Shown here: positions 18,961-28,167 of the stretch, piece after piece
Position numbering within the stretch: position 1 is the first letter of the stretch
Layout of the letters: each line of letters begins with the position of its first letter
NCBI RefSeq assembly: GCF_040786275.1
Contig: NZ_JBFMVT010000002.1
Span: 3,906,001-3,970,000 of the forward strand
Source: Buttiauxella gaviniae
GTDB taxonomy: Bacteria > Pseudomonadota > Gammaproteobacteria > Enterobacterales > Enterobacteriaceae
Direction: 5' to 3'
DNA length: 64,000 nucleotides
Notes under the pieces: generated by a model
What the model was told of the DNA's origin: nothing
Seen by the model: only the letters and a program-made list of their open reading frames with translations
Databases searched by the model: none
Translations under genes and position numbers: made by a program

Positions 18961-20173
18961 GTGCGTCCCAAAGTAGTCGGCTATCCAGCCATTCGACTGC
19001 AAGAATAGTTAAAATAACCGCCGCGCCAAAATAAAACGCAGCCGGTCCCATAGTAAATGCCAGTAACTGATCGCGATTAACCAGCGACATAGTAAGCGAA
19101 ATAACAAACAGATCGAGAATCGACCAACGGCCAATCCAGGTGATAAAGCGTAGCAGTAAAATACGTGTTCTCAGACCTTTCTCACATTTGAAATGAATAC
19201 TTAGCAGTAAGGAAATCAGCACGATAACTTTAATGAAAGGCACCAGAATACTGGCGATGAAAACCACTGCTGCCACGGCGATATTACTGCTGGCGAGAGA
19301 AATAATACCGGAAAGAATCGTGTCTTCCTGACGCGAACCGTTGACGTAAATAATTGAAATGGGTAGCAGGTTCGCAGGCAATAAAAACATCAGTGAAGCA
19401 AGTAACGCCGCCCAGGATTTTTGCAGGCTGTGGCGACGACGCGTTCTTAAAGGCACATGGCAGCGAGGACAGCGCCCGCGACAGTCCGGCACACCGGTAA
19501 AATGGCAGCCGAGGCACACGCGCAACTGCGGGCTCCAGGCGCGGGGAGGGCGTTGCGGGTAGAAACGGGCCCATAGCTGCTCAACGTTTAAGTGAATGAG
19601 CGTTAACAGGCTTAATACGACCAGCGCTATAAAAGCGACAAGACCGACGCCGGGCTGGATAAAGGCAAATTCGCGGACCTTAATGCAGGCCACGCCAATG
19701 GCGACCAGATAAATATCCAGCATCACCCACTCTTTGAGCTTCTCAAGCATCAGTAAGACCGGGCGTAAATTCATCCCAAGAATATTACCAAAGTAGAGAT
19801 AGACAATGGCGGCGACCAATGTGGCGGGCGCACCCACGGCACAAAACATCACCATCGCAGCGGTGAGAGGATCGCCCTGGCTGGTCATCTGCCAGATGCC
19901 CTGGAACACGTTGGCATCTATTCGCGTACCTAATAGATAGATGCGCACCAGCGGTTCTGAAAAGGCGACAGGCATCAGTAACAGCATGGCCATAGCCATG
20001 GCAGCCAGGCGAGTGAGCGACCAGTCGCGTCCATGGTAAACTTTTGCATCGCAGCGCGGGCAGTAAGCACTCTGCGAGGATTTAACCAACGGTAACGAGA
20101 AAAGGGTATCGCATTCTGGGCAACGCTGATAACGTGCCTGCGGTACAGCATGGTTAATAGCGTGTATTTTCAT
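18929..20173 (-). CDS. letA: Lipid-transport inner-membrane protein LetA
   Basis: LetA (YebS) is the multi-pass inner-membrane partner of LetB (PqiA family). It has 414 residues against 427 in E. coli, with a shorter N-terminus. Two zinc ribbons are visible: CPEC at 18-21 with CPRC at 38-41, and CLGC with CPRC around residues 220-240. Two PqiA-type membrane domains have about four helices each. The long [18 protein letters not shown]-like segment lies in the second domain. The ATG at 20173 has only a weak ribosome site. It heads the letA-letB operon and is divergent from msrC. Confidence 0.95.
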   Translation of the reverse strand: MKIHAINHAVPQARYQRCPECDTLFSLPLVKSSQSAYCPRCDAKVYHGRDWSLTRLAAMAMAMLLLMPVAFSEPLVRIYLLGTRIDANVFQGIWQMTSQGDPLTAAMVMFCAVGAPATLVAAIVYLYFGNILGMNLRPVLLMLEKLKEWVMLDIYLVAIGVACIKVREFAFIQPGVGLVAFIALVVLSLLTLIHLNVEQLWARFYPQRPPRAWSPQLRVCLGCHFTGVPDCRGRCPRCHVPLRTRRRHSLQKSWAALLASLMFLLPANLLPISIIYVNGSRQEDTILSGIISLASSNIAVAAVVFIASILVPFIKVIVLISLLLSIHFKCEKGLRTRILLLRFITWIGRWSILDLFVISLTMSLVNRDQLLAFTMGPAAFYFGAAVILTILAVEWLDSRLLWDAHESGNARFTD

Positions 20174-20344
20174 GTTTCATCGTATGCAGGGAATACCGTT
20201 GGCGCATGGTTTATCTCAATGGGTTATGAAATATTTGTTAAGCGTATAGTAATTCATAGAATGATACACCTTGTGGCATAACGCATTTAATGCTTATTTT
20301 ACTATGCTATGCAGCTGAGTAAGACAACATACTATGGTTAATCA

Positions 20345-20833
20345 ATGAACAAAGAACAATTTTACGCGGACCTGAACCGCGATTTCAGTGCGTTAATGGC
20401 AGGTGAAACAAGTTTTTTGGCAACGCTTGCGAATACCAGCGCGTTGCTGTTTGAACGTCTCGACGGTGTTAATTGGGCAGGATTCTATTTATTAGAAGGC
20501 GACACTCTGGTTCTGGGGCCTTTCCAGGGCAAAATCGCCTGCGTTCGCATTCCTGTCGGAAGAGGTGTGTGTGGTACAGCAGTATCCACGAATAGCATTC
20601 AGCGTGTCGAAGATGTGCATGCATTCGACGGTCACATCGCCTGTGACGCTTCCAGTAATTCCGAAATCGTCCTTCCGCTGACAGTTAACGGTGAGGTGAT
20701 TGGGGTTCTGGACATTGATAGCACTGAGTTTGGCCGCTTTACGCCTGAAGACCAACTCGGCTTATCTCAACTGGTAACTCAGCTTTCGCTGGTGCTTGCC
20801 AACACGGATTTTAAAAAATTCTTCATTCGTTAG
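20345..20833 (+). CDS. msrC: Free methionine-(R)-sulfoxide reductase
   Basis: MsrC is a GAF-domain enzyme that reduces free L-methionine-(R)-sulfoxide; it is cytoplasmic and thioredoxin-recycled. The protein has 162 residues. The three conserved cysteines are Cys66 (GKIACVRIP), Cys76 (GRGVCGTA) and Cys100 (GHIACDASSNSEIVLP); Cys100 corresponds to the catalytic one in E. coli. VIGVLDIDS marks the GAF core. The gene is divergent from letA across 171 bases in which nothing specific was recognised. Confidence 0.95.
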   Translation: MNKEQFYADLNRDFSALMAGETSFLATLANTSALLFERLDGVNWAGFYLLEGDTLVLGPFQGKIACVRIPVGRGVCGTAVSTNSIQRVEDVHAFDGHIACDASSNSEIVLPLTVNGEVIGVLDIDSTEFGRFTPEDQLGLSQLVTQLSLVLANTDFKKFFIR

Positions 20834-20937
20834 CATGATAAACAACGGATAACGTGGCATTTGCTGAGAGCGTCATTATAATGTCGCCTGTTCATGCCTG
20901 CGGATTGTTGGCAACTCCGTTGTAATCAGGAAATTTC

Positions 20938-21618
20938 ATGGAAAATCAACCTAAGTTGAATAGTAGCAAAGAAGTCATCGCCTTTTTGGCAGAGCGTTTC
21001 CCACAGTGCTTCAGCGCTGAAGGTGAAGCCCGCCCCCTGAAGATTGGTATCTTCCAGGATTTGGTCGCACGCGTTGAAGGGGAGATGAGCCTCAGTAAAA
21101 CTCAACTTCGTTCCGCGTTACGTCTTTATACTTCAAGCTGGCGTTACCTGTACGGTATCAAAGTCGGTGCAACCCGTGTGGATCTCGACGGTAACCCTTG
21201 CGGTGAACTCGATGAGCAACACGTTGAGCATGCTCGTAAGCAGCTTGAAGAAGCAAAAGCTCGTGTTCAGGCACAGCGTGCAGAACAGCAAGCGAAAAAA
21301 CGCGAAGCCGCATTGGCTAACGGCGAAACCGTTACCGATAAGCCTCGTCGCGATCGTAAGCCACGTCCTGCTCCACGTCGTCCAGAGACGACAGAACGTA
21401 AACCTCGTGCAGAAAAACCAGCGCCTCAAGTGAAGCCTGAAGAAAAACGCACTCCGGTTACGGACATCTCTGCTCTGCAGGTGGGTCAGGCAATCAAAGT
21501 CAAAGCGGGTAACAACGCAATGGATGCCACCGTACTGGAAATTACCAAAGATGGCGTCCGTGTACAGCTGACTTCTGGTATGGCAATGATCGTACGCGCA
21601 GAACACTTGCAGTTCTGA
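20938..21618 (+). CDS. proQ: RNA chaperone ProQ
   Basis: ProQ is a global sRNA-binding protein. It has 226 residues (E. coli 232). The N-terminal FinO-like domain (about 1-120) contains [22 protein letters not shown] and [14 protein letters not shown] long basic, helical linker rich in Lys, Arg, Ala and Pro (about 125-175) is followed by a C-terminal Tudor-like domain ([20 protein letters not shown] to the end). It is followed by prc at 20 bases, so the two are co-transcribed. In Salmonella and E. coli SdsR, whose gene is in this window, is among the sRNAs tied to ProQ/Hfq networks. Confidence 0.97.
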   Translation: MENQPKLNSSKEVIAFLAERFPQCFSAEGEARPLKIGIFQDLVARVEGEMSLSKTQLRSALRLYTSSWRYLYGIKVGATRVDLDGNPCGELDEQHVEHARKQLEEAKARVQAQRAEQQAKKREAALANGETVTDKPRRDRKPRPAPRRPETTERKPRAEKPAPQVKPEEKRTPVTDISALQVGQAIKVKAGNNAMDATVLEITKDGVRVQLTSGMAMIVRAEHLQF

Positions 21619-21638
21619 AACGGAGGCCAGACCCGGGC

Positions 21639-23687
21639 ATGAACAAACTCTTTAAGCGTACGGCTGTCGCTAGTCTGTTGTTTCTTGCAGGTAGCGCACT
21701 GGCCGTCGAAAATATCACGAGTGCCTCTCAAATCCCGCAGTTAAAGGAAGAGACGCAGCATGCTACGGTGAGTGAGCGTGTGACTTCACGCTTTACTCGC
21801 TCGCATTATCGTCAGTTTGACCTGGATGAAAATTTTTCAGCTAAAATTTTCGATCGTTATCTAAATCTTCTCGACTATAGCCATAACGTGCTGCTTGCCA
21901 GCGACGTTGAGCAGTTTGTGTCGCGGAAAAAACAGATTGGCGATGAATTGCGCACCGGGAAGCTAGATGTTTTTTACGATCTCTACAATCTGGCCCAACA
22001 GCGTCGTTTTGAGCGTTATCAATACGCGTTGAAAGTGCTGGAAAAGCCAATGAATTTCACCGGCAACGATACCTTCAATGTGGATCGCAGCAAGTCACCT
22101 TGGCCTGCTAACGTCTCCGAGCTGAATACGCTCTGGGATAGCAAAGTTAAGTTTGACGAACTGAGCCTGAAACTGACCGGCAAAACCGATCAGGAAATTC
22201 GTGAAACGCTGACCAAGCGTTATCAGTTCGCGATTCGTCGCCTGGCGCAATCCAATAGCGAAGATGTTTTCTCCCTCGCGATGACCGCTTTTGCCCACGA
22301 AATCGATCCTCACACTAACTATTTATCGCCGCGTAACACGGAACAATTTAATACCGAAATGAGTTTATCTCTGGAAGGTATTGGTGCCGTGCTGCAAATG
22401 GACGATGATTATACGGTGATTAATTCGATGGTTGCGGGCGGCCCTGCTGCGAAAAGCAAAGCGATTACCGTAGGTGACCGTATTGTTGGCGTAGGTCAAA
22501 CCGGCAAAGCAATGGTCGATGTGATTGGCTGGCGTCTAGACGATGTCGTTGCGCTGATCAAAGGGCCAAAAGGCAGCAAAGTTCGCCTGGAAGTCTTACC
22601 TGCGGGCAAAGGGACCAAAACGCGTATCGTCACGTTAACACGTGAACGTATCCGTCTTGAAGACCGCGCCGTTAAACTGACGATTAAAAACGTCGGTAAA
22701 GATAAAGTTGGCGTGCTGGATATTCCTGGTTTCTACGTGGGCCTGACGGATGACGTCAAAGTCCAGTTGCAGAAAATGGAAAAACAGAACGTGAAGAGCG
22801 TAATCATTGATTTGCGTTCTAACGGCGGCGGTGCGTTAACCGAAGCTGTCTCGCTTTCTGGCCTGTTTATTCCAGGCGGCCCAGTCGTTCAGGTGCGTGA
22901 TAACAACGGCAAAGTGCGTGAAGACAGCGATACCGATGGCGTGGTCTATTACAAAGGTCCGCTGGTGGTTATGGTTGACCGTTTCAGTGCTTCTGCATCT
23001 GAAATTTTCGCCGCTGCGATGCAAGACTATGGCCGTGCGCTGATTGTTGGCGAACCTACCTTCGGTAAAGGCACTGTCCAGCAGTATCGCTCCTTGAACC
23101 GAATCTACGATCAAATGTTACGTCCGGAATGGCCTGCATTAGGTTCTGTTCAATACACCATCCAGAAGTTCTACCGTATTAACGGCGGCAGTACTCAGCG
23201 TAAAGGTGTAACGCCAGATATCATGATGCCGACCGGGACTGAAGAGACGGAAACAGGCGAGAAGTTTGAAGATAACGCGCTGCCGTGGGATAGCATCAAC
23301 GCTGCCACGTACGTGAAATCAGGTGATATGGCGCCGTTTGAGCCACAACTGCTTAAACTGCATCAGGACAGAATTGCAGCCGATCCTGAATTCCAGTACA
23401 TCATGAAGGACATTGCTCGCTTCAATGCCCTGAAAGATAAACGCAATATCGTGTCCCTGAATCTTGTCCAGCGAGAGAAAGAAAACCAGGAAGACGATGC
23501 AACGCGTCTGGAGCGAATTAACGATCGCTACAAACGAGAAGGCAAAGCTCCGTTGAAGAAACTGGAAGACTTGCCGAAGGATTATCAGGAACCGGATCCT
23601 TATCTCGACGAGACGGTTCATATCGCGCTGGATCTTGCCAAAATGGCGCAAGATAAGCCGGCGGAGCAACCGACTCCTGCTAAGTAA
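21639..23687 (+). CDS. prc: Tail-specific protease Prc
   Basis: Prc (Tsp) is a periplasmic C-terminal processing protease that degrades tagged or misfolded proteins and regulates MepS with NlpI. It has 682 residues, the E. coli length. A signal peptide (LLFLAGSALA) precedes the helical N-domain. The PDZ domain (about 238-325) has SLEGIGAVLQMDDDYTVI. The serine-lysine dyad lies in DRFSASASEIFAAA and GEPTFGKGTVQQY, as Ser452/Lys477 of E. coli. The proQ-prc spacing and a strong terminator define the operon end. Confidence 0.97.
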   Translation: MNKLFKRTAVASLLFLAGSALAVENITSASQIPQLKEETQHATVSERVTSRFTRSHYRQFDLDENFSAKIFDRYLNLLDYSHNVLLASDVEQFVSRKKQIGDELRTGKLDVFYDLYNLAQQRRFERYQYALKVLEKPMNFTGNDTFNVDRSKSPWPANVSELNTLWDSKVKFDELSLKLTGKTDQEIRETLTKRYQFAIRRLAQSNSEDVFSLAMTAFAHEIDPHTNYLSPRNTEQFNTEMSLSLEGIGAVLQMDDDYTVINSMVAGGPAAKSKAITVGDRIVGVGQTGKAMVDVIGWRLDDVVALIKGPKGSKVRLEVLPAGKGTKTRIVTLTRERIRLEDRAVKLTIKNVGKDKVGVLDIPGFYVGLTDDVKVQLQKMEKQNVKSVIIDLRSNGGGALTEAVSLSGLFIPGGPVVQVRDNNGKVREDSDTDGVVYYKGPLVVMVDRFSASASEIFAAAMQDYGRALIVGEPTFGKGTVQQYRSLNRIYDQMLRPEWPALGSVQYTIQKFYRINGGSTQRKGVTPDIMMPTGTEETETGEKFEDNALPWDSINAATYVKSGDMAPFEPQLLKLHQDRIAADPEFQYIMKDIARFNALKDKRNIVSLNLVQREKENQEDDATRLERINDRYKREGKAPLKKLEDLPKDYQEPDPYLDETVHIALDLAKMAQDKPAEQPTPAK

Positions 23688-23693
23688 CTCCCC

Positions 23694-23726
23694 AACAGGC
23701 ACAAATTTTTGTGCCTGTTTTTTTTA
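23694..23726 (+). terminator. Rho-independent terminator after prc
   Basis: AACAGGCACAAA / TTTGTGCCTGTT forms a 12-bp stem followed by at least eight T. Confidence 0.92.
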
Positions 23727-23803
23727 CCTCTATCAAGCCGCGTAAACCAACCTCTTCATAAATGTAAAGTTATGTATTATTAACCACTTGGCGACGATGA
23801 ATG

Positions 23804-23830
23804 CTTGAAAATAGCAGGCTTGCCCCTACG
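23804..23830 (+). promoter_or_regulatory. Sigma-32 (heat-shock) promoter of htpX
   Basis: CTTGAAA at 23804-23810 and CCCCTAC at 23823-23829 are 12 bases apart. They match the RpoH consensus CTTGAAA-N11-15-CCCCAT. htpX is a heat-shock gene in E. coli and the start codon follows about 50 bases downstream. Confidence 0.72.
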
Positions 23831-23880
23831 ATGTGGGGTAACGCAGAATGCGTATTTTTAACCGAGGTAAAAAGAAAATT

Positions 23881-24762
23881 ATGATGCGTATCGGGCTTTT
23901 CCTGTTGACCAACCTTGCGGTCATGGTTGTTTTCGGGCTAGTGCTAAGCCTGACGGGGATCCAGTCGAGCAGCGTACAGGGTCTGATGGTTATGGCCGTG
24001 TTGTTTGGCTTTGGTGGTTCAATCATCTCGTTACTGATGTCTAAATGGATGGCATTGCGCTCAGTAGGCGGGGAAGTGATTGAGCAACCGCGTAACGAAA
24101 CAGAGCGCTGGCTGATGGAAACCGTTCGCCAACAGTCACAGCAGGCGGGTATTGCTATGCCACAGGTAGCAATTTACCACGCGCCAGACATCAACGCGTT
24201 TGCCACTGGCGCACGCCGTAATGCGTCGCTTGTCGCGGTCAGCACGGGTCTGTTGCAGAACATGAGCCGTGACGAAGCTGAGGCGGTTATTGCACACGAA
24301 ATCAGCCATATCGCGAATGGTGACATGGTGACAATGACGCTGATTCAGGGCGTGGTGAACACCTTCGTTATCTTTATCTCCCGTATCATCGCGCAGGTTG
24401 CCTCCGGCTTCTTGTCCGGCAACCGGGATGAAGGGGAAAGCAATAACGGCAACCCGTTTGTCTACTTTGCGATTGCGACCGTGCTGGAACTGGTGTTTGG
24501 TATTCTGGCGAGCATCATCACGATGTGGTTCTCACGTCACCGTGAATTCCACGCGGATGCCGGCTCTGCAAAACTGGTTGGTCGTGAAAAGATGATTGCC
24601 GCACTGCAACGCCTGAAAACCAGCTATGAACCGCAAGAAGCCAGCAGCATGATGGCGTTTTGCATCAACGGTAAAGCGAAGTCTATGAGCGAGCTGTTCA
24701 TGACTCACCCGCCGTTGGACAAGCGTATTGAAGCATTGCGTAACGGCGAATATCTGAAGTAG
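23881..24762 (+). CDS. htpX: Membrane metalloprotease HtpX
   Basis: HtpX is an inner-membrane zinc protease (M48B) that removes damaged membrane proteins alongside FtsH. It has 293 residues, as in E. coli. Two N-terminal membrane helices ([18 protein letters not shown] and [19 protein letters not shown]) precede the HEISH zinc motif (about 139-143) in [12 protein letters not shown]. Further hydrophobic segments and the third ligand region [14 protein letters not shown] follow. The ATG at 23881 (MMRIGLF) matches E. coli; the frame is open upstream to 23848. A sigma-32 promoter lies just ahead. Confidence 0.96.
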   Translation: MMRIGLFLLTNLAVMVVFGLVLSLTGIQSSSVQGLMVMAVLFGFGGSIISLLMSKWMALRSVGGEVIEQPRNETERWLMETVRQQSQQAGIAMPQVAIYHAPDINAFATGARRNASLVAVSTGLLQNMSRDEAEAVIAHEISHIANGDMVTMTLIQGVVNTFVIFISRIIAQVASGFLSGNRDEGESNNGNPFVYFAIATVLELVFGILASIITMWFSRHREFHADAGSAKLVGREKMIAALQRLKTSYEPQEASSMMAFCINGKAKSMSELFMTHPPLDKRIEALRNGEYLK

Positions 24763-24775
24763 TTGTATGCGATGT

Positions 24776-24808
24776 AAAAAAGCGTGCCATCGCTGGCACG
24801 CTTTTTTT
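24776..24808. terminator. Bidirectional terminator between htpX and yebQ
   Basis: AAAAAAGCGTGCCA / TGGCACGCTTTTTTT has a stem of over 10 bp with A and T runs on opposite sides, so it can end both convergent genes. Confidence 0.9.
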
Positions 24809-26183
24809 ATGCCTGCGAGGAAGTGCTTTGAGACATACGTAAGCTGCTGACAATCGCCGCAACGGTCGCAAAACTGCCTGCCAGTAATAGCGAGGCATGC
24901 GTTCCGTGAGTGGTGAATAGATTAAACATCAGGGCGACCAAAGCGGCCCCGCAACTCTGTCCTAATAACCTTGCCGTGCCTAACATTCCGCTGGCTCCGC
25001 CGCTGCGATGGCGAGGTGCAGACGAAATAATGGTGTGATTATTTGGCGACTGGAAAAGCCCAAATCCTGCGCCGCAGAGCACCATCCGCCAGATGATATC
25101 TATGTCACTTGGGTTATGCGGTAACAGCGCCATAGCAAACAGACCGCACGCCATTACAGCAAGCCCAACCCCACCAAGCAGCCCCGCGTGTACGCGCTCT
25201 ATTAAATATCCTGCAATCGGCGCCATGATCATTGTCGCAATCGGCCATGGGGTGAGCAGCAGACCCGTTTCGACTTCACTTCTGCCAAGCGTCGATTGCA
25301 GGAAGAAGGGGAGTGAAACCATGGCTAACATCTGCGCGGCAAATGAGCATACCGATGTGCCCATGGATAACGAGAAAACAGGAATTCGCAGTAAATCTAC
25401 CGGCAACAGAGGGAAAGGCAGCTTCAACTGGCGACGGATAAAGAAAAAACCGATCACCCCTAAAGCGACCACTTCAGCCATGATAAGCCAGCCTGATTGG
25501 CCCTGAGCAAAGCCGCTAATCGCTGAGATTAATAAGCCGAAGGTTAACGCGTTCATCACCGCGCTTGGGATGTCAAAGCGCTGCCCCTGAGATTTTTGTT
25601 GGTTAGGCGTTAGAAAACGAAGCGCCAGTAAGAGGGCGATGATGCCAATTGGGACGTTAATCAAAAACAGCCATTTCCATGAAGCAACGGAAAGAATCGC
25701 GGCGGCAATGGTTGGCCCTGCTGCAGAGGACACGGCGACAATAAACGAGTTTATTCCCATCCCACGGCCAAGGTATTTTTGCGGATAAATAAGCCGAATT
25801 AGCGCGGTATTTACGCTCATTAATGCCGCGCCGCCAAAGCCCTGAAGTACGCGGGCAAATGTCAGCATGGTTAATGAATCAGAGAGCGCGCAGAAAAGTG
25901 ATGTCATACAAAATAGTACGAGCCCACATTGGTAGACTCGGCGATAGCCAAAAATATCACCCAAAAATGACATAGAGAGTAACGAAACAATGATGGCAAT
26001 TTGGTAGCTATTAACGATCCAGATAGATTCTGCCGGGCTGGCGTTGAGATCTCGGGCAATGGTGGGAAGCGCTACGTTTGCAATGACACCGTCTAGCACC
26101 GCCATCGTAATACCTAACGCAATGGCTAAAATAGCACCATAGCGCTGGGATAATGGCAGCCCATCAACAAGAGTTTTATCCAT
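24807..26183 (-). CDS. yebQ: MFS transporter YebQ (DHA2-type)
   Basis: This is a 458-residue major-facilitator drug/H+ antiporter-like protein with 14 predicted helices (DHA2 family). The N-terminal signature is AILAIALGITMAVLDGVIANVALPTIA-like, with motif A in GDIFGYRRVYQCGL and motif C in VAVSSAAGPTIAAAIL. It is close to E. coli YebQ along its whole length (457 residues). The substrate is unknown. It is divergent from kdgR across 177 AT-rich bases, so KdgR might act on this gap, but no operator was identified. Confidence 0.94.
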   Translation of the reverse strand: MDKTLVDGLPLSQRYGAILAIALGITMAVLDGVIANVALPTIARDLNASPAESIWIVNSYQIAIIVSLLSMSFLGDIFGYRRVYQCGLVLFCMTSLFCALSDSLTMLTFARVLQGFGGAALMSVNTALIRLIYPQKYLGRGMGINSFIVAVSSAAGPTIAAAILSVASWKWLFLINVPIGIIALLLALRFLTPNQQKSQGQRFDIPSAVMNALTFGLLISAISGFAQGQSGWLIMAEVVALGVIGFFFIRRQLKLPFPLLPVDLLRIPVFSLSMGTSVCSFAAQMLAMVSLPFFLQSTLGRSEVETGLLLTPWPIATMIMAPIAGYLIERVHAGLLGGVGLAVMACGLFAMALLPHNPSDIDIIWRMVLCGAGFGLFQSPNNHTIISSAPRHRSGGASGMLGTARLLGQSCGAALVALMFNLFTTHGTHASLLLAGSFATVAAIVSSLRMSQSTSSQA

Positions 26184-26360
26184 AGGGAAAGTTTGACTTC
26201 ATGGGATATATTCGAAGAGGAATAATAATAGCACTAAATTTAGGGGATATGTCGCAGATTTGTAACGAATTAGAATAGATTCATTGCGATGACATGGTAG
26301 TCAATTTATACTAAAAACCAGTTCTGATTTTTATAAAACAAATGCGATCGAGGTGATTTA

Positions 26361-27152
26361 ATGGCTATCGCAGATCTGGATAAACAACCTGATTCTGTCT
26401 CTTCTGTCCTGAAAGTTTTTGGCATCTTGCAGGCGCTTGGCGAAGAACGCGAAATTGGTATTACTGAATTATCGCAACGCGTTATGATGTCAAAAAGCAC
26501 CGTCTATCGCTTTTTACAGACAATGAAATCCTTGGGTTATGTCGCTCAGGAAGGTGAATCTGAAAAGTACTCCCTGACGCTAAAGCTGTTTGAGCTTGGC
26601 GCGCGCGCGTTGCAAAACGTTGATTTGATTCGCAGTGCTGACATCCAAATGCGCGAGCTGTCGCGCCTGACCAAAGAAACCATCCACCTGGGTGCGCTGG
26701 ATGAAGACAGCATTGTCTATATCCACAAAATTGATTCAATGTACAACCTGCGTATGTATTCACGCATTGGTCGCCGTAACCCGCTTTACAGTACCGCCAT
26801 TGGTAAAGTGCTTCTGGCATGGCGCGATCGCGAGGAAGTGCGCGAAATTCTTGCCGATGTGGAATATAAGTGCAGCACCGAACGTACCATTACCTGTACT
26901 GACGAACTGTTAGATGTGCTGGATACCGTGCGTAAGCAAGGTTATGGCGAAGACAACGAGGAACAGGAAGAAGGTTTGCGCTGCATCGGCGTACCGGTAT
27001 TTGACCGCTTCGGTGTTGTCATTGCAGGTTTAAGTATCTCATTCCCAACGCTACGTTTTTCTGAAGATCGCCTTCATGAATATGTGGCTATGCTTCACGA
27101 CGCCGCACGTACTATTTCTGAGCAAATGGGTTATCACGAATATCCATTCTGA
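26361..27152 (+). CDS. kdgR: IclR-family repressor KdgR
   Basis: KdgR represses genes for uptake and breakdown of 2-keto-3-deoxygluconate and other hexuronate products; in E. coli its targets include eda, which is at 414 in this window. The 263-residue protein is nearly identical to E. coli KdgR. A winged helix lies at about 15-75 (EIGITELSQRVMMSKSTVYRFLQTM) and the effector-binding IclR domain follows, with IGKVLLAW and the Cys-containing LRCIGVPVFDRFGVVIAGLSISF. The ATG at 26361 is preceded by a GAGGTG ribosome site. Confidence 0.97.
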   Translation: MAIADLDKQPDSVSSVLKVFGILQALGEEREIGITELSQRVMMSKSTVYRFLQTMKSLGYVAQEGESEKYSLTLKLFELGARALQNVDLIRSADIQMRELSRLTKETIHLGALDEDSIVYIHKIDSMYNLRMYSRIGRRNPLYSTAIGKVLLAWRDREEVREILADVEYKCSTERTITCTDELLDVLDTVRKQGYGEDNEEQEEGLRCIGVPVFDRFGVVIAGLSISFPTLRFSEDRLHEYVAMLHDAARTISEQMGYHEYPF

Positions 27153-27160
27153 TGAAAGAA

Positions 27161-27190
27161 CAAACGCCGCGTAATAGCGGCGTTTGTTTA
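27161..27190 (+). terminator. Terminator after kdgR
   Basis: CAAACGCCGC / GCGGCGTTTG forms a perfect 10-bp stem with loop GTAATA; the T tract is short (TTTA). Confidence 0.75.
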
Positions 27191-27226
27191 TGTTCAGTTT
27201 ATACGATCCGTTAATCTTGTTCTCTA

Positions 27227-27466
27227 TCAACCGTTATCGATGACATTGTCACTTTTACGCAATACAGGGCAATCGCTCAAACCAATAATTCCTGTTTTAG
27301 TATGAATATACTGCGCGGTGGCGACATTTCGTGCAGTCAGATATTTACATTGTAGCCCCATACCCGCCGCATTTTCGTGACTCCCAATCAGAACACCGTA
27401 GCCGGAGAGGAGTAAACCGATCCAAAAAAGCGCTATTACAAGAATAGAGCGGATCATAATACGCAT
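27227..27466 (-). CDS. yobH: Small membrane protein YobH
   Basis: This is a 79-residue protein of unknown function, the same length as E. coli YobH and clearly homologous (WIGLLLSGYGVLIGS, then ENAAGMGLQCKYLTAR and the C-terminal DCPVLRKS). The N-terminal hydrophobic helix (about 5-26) suggests membrane anchoring or export. It lies between kdgR and mgrB, on the opposite strand to both. Confidence 0.94.
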   Translation of the reverse strand: MRIMIRSILVIALFWIGLLLSGYGVLIGSHENAAGMGLQCKYLTARNVATAQYIHTKTGIIGLSDCPVLRKSDNVIDNG

Positions 27467-27625
27467 GCATACCTCTTATTATTAAGTCATTACCCCTCTA
27501 AGCGTAGCTGATTACAAAGTGGTATCAATATGATGATTCTTAAATAATATATGCGCTAGAGTGACGCCCGGTTTAGGGAGCCTATGCCAGACTTAGCATT
27601 AAAAGTTAACGATGTGGAGAATGTA

Positions 27626-27769
27626 GTGAAAAAGTACAGATGGTTCATCCTGCTCGCGGTTTTTGTGGTTTGCCTGCTGCTCTGGACGCAGATGGTCAAC
27701 GTGATGTGCGACCAGGATGTACAATTTTTCAGCGGCATCTGCACAATTAATAAATTTATCCCCTGGTAG
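27626..27769 (+). CDS. mgrB: PhoQ feedback inhibitor MgrB
   Basis: MgrB is a 47-residue inner-membrane protein that binds the sensor kinase PhoQ and damps PhoP activation; its loss causes colistin resistance in Klebsiella. The start is GTG at 27626, with a TGGAGA ribosome site 6 bases upstream; an in-frame ATG at 27584 gives an extra 14 residues not seen in the family. One membrane helix spans about 5-24. Cys28 and Cys39 in the periplasmic part ([13 protein letters not shown]) are the redox pair needed for activity. The C-terminal FIPW is conserved. A PhoP box is expected upstream but was not convincingly found. Confidence 0.95.
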   Translation: MKKYRWFILLAVFVVCLLLWTQMVNVMCDQDVQFFSGICTINKFIPW

Positions 27770-27843
27770 AGCCTTTTTATCAACATGGTGCTTACCATAA
27801 GGTGTGGCAGGTGTAGAATAGCGCCTTTTACTGAGGTGGTAAG

Positions 27844-28131
27844 ATGAACGAATTAAGTGTTGGCGCGTTGAATATCGTGTCTCTGACAGTTTCTCTGGTG
27901 GTATTGGTTATCGGCCTCGCTGTCTGGTTCTTTGTTAACCGTGCGAGCAGTCGTACTAACGAGCAGATAGAGTTGCTTGAAGAATTACTTGATCAACAGA
28001 AGCGTCAAAATGCACTGCTACGCCGTTTGTGTGAAGCGAACGAGCCAGAAGTCGTAAAAGAAGAGCCTGAAGAGATTAAGAAAGATGACGCCGAAGACGA
28101 CGATTTTATTCGTCTGGTCGCTGAGCGTTAA
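27844..28131 (+). CDS. yebO: Membrane-anchored coiled-coil protein YebO
   Basis: This is a 95-residue protein of unknown function. A single N-terminal membrane helix (about 9-31, ending LAVWFFVNRASS) is followed by a heptad-rich coiled coil (NEQIELLEELLDQQKRQN). An acidic segment leads to the conserved end FIRLVAER. The similarity to E. coli YebO is strong. It lies 74 bases after mgrB on the same strand, as in E. coli. Confidence 0.94.
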   Translation: MNELSVGALNIVSLTVSLVVLVIGLAVWFFVNRASSRTNEQIELLEELLDQQKRQNALLRRLCEANEPEVVKEEPEEIKKDDAEDDDFIRLVAER

Positions 28132-28167
28132 TCTTCGCACAAACGTTTGTGTTGCTGTGGAGTGACC

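Noticed and set aside
27467-27625. PhoP box expected upstream of mgrB
   Set aside because: Only single GTTTA/TTAAC-like half sites were seen, without the required 5-base spacing; not reported as a site.
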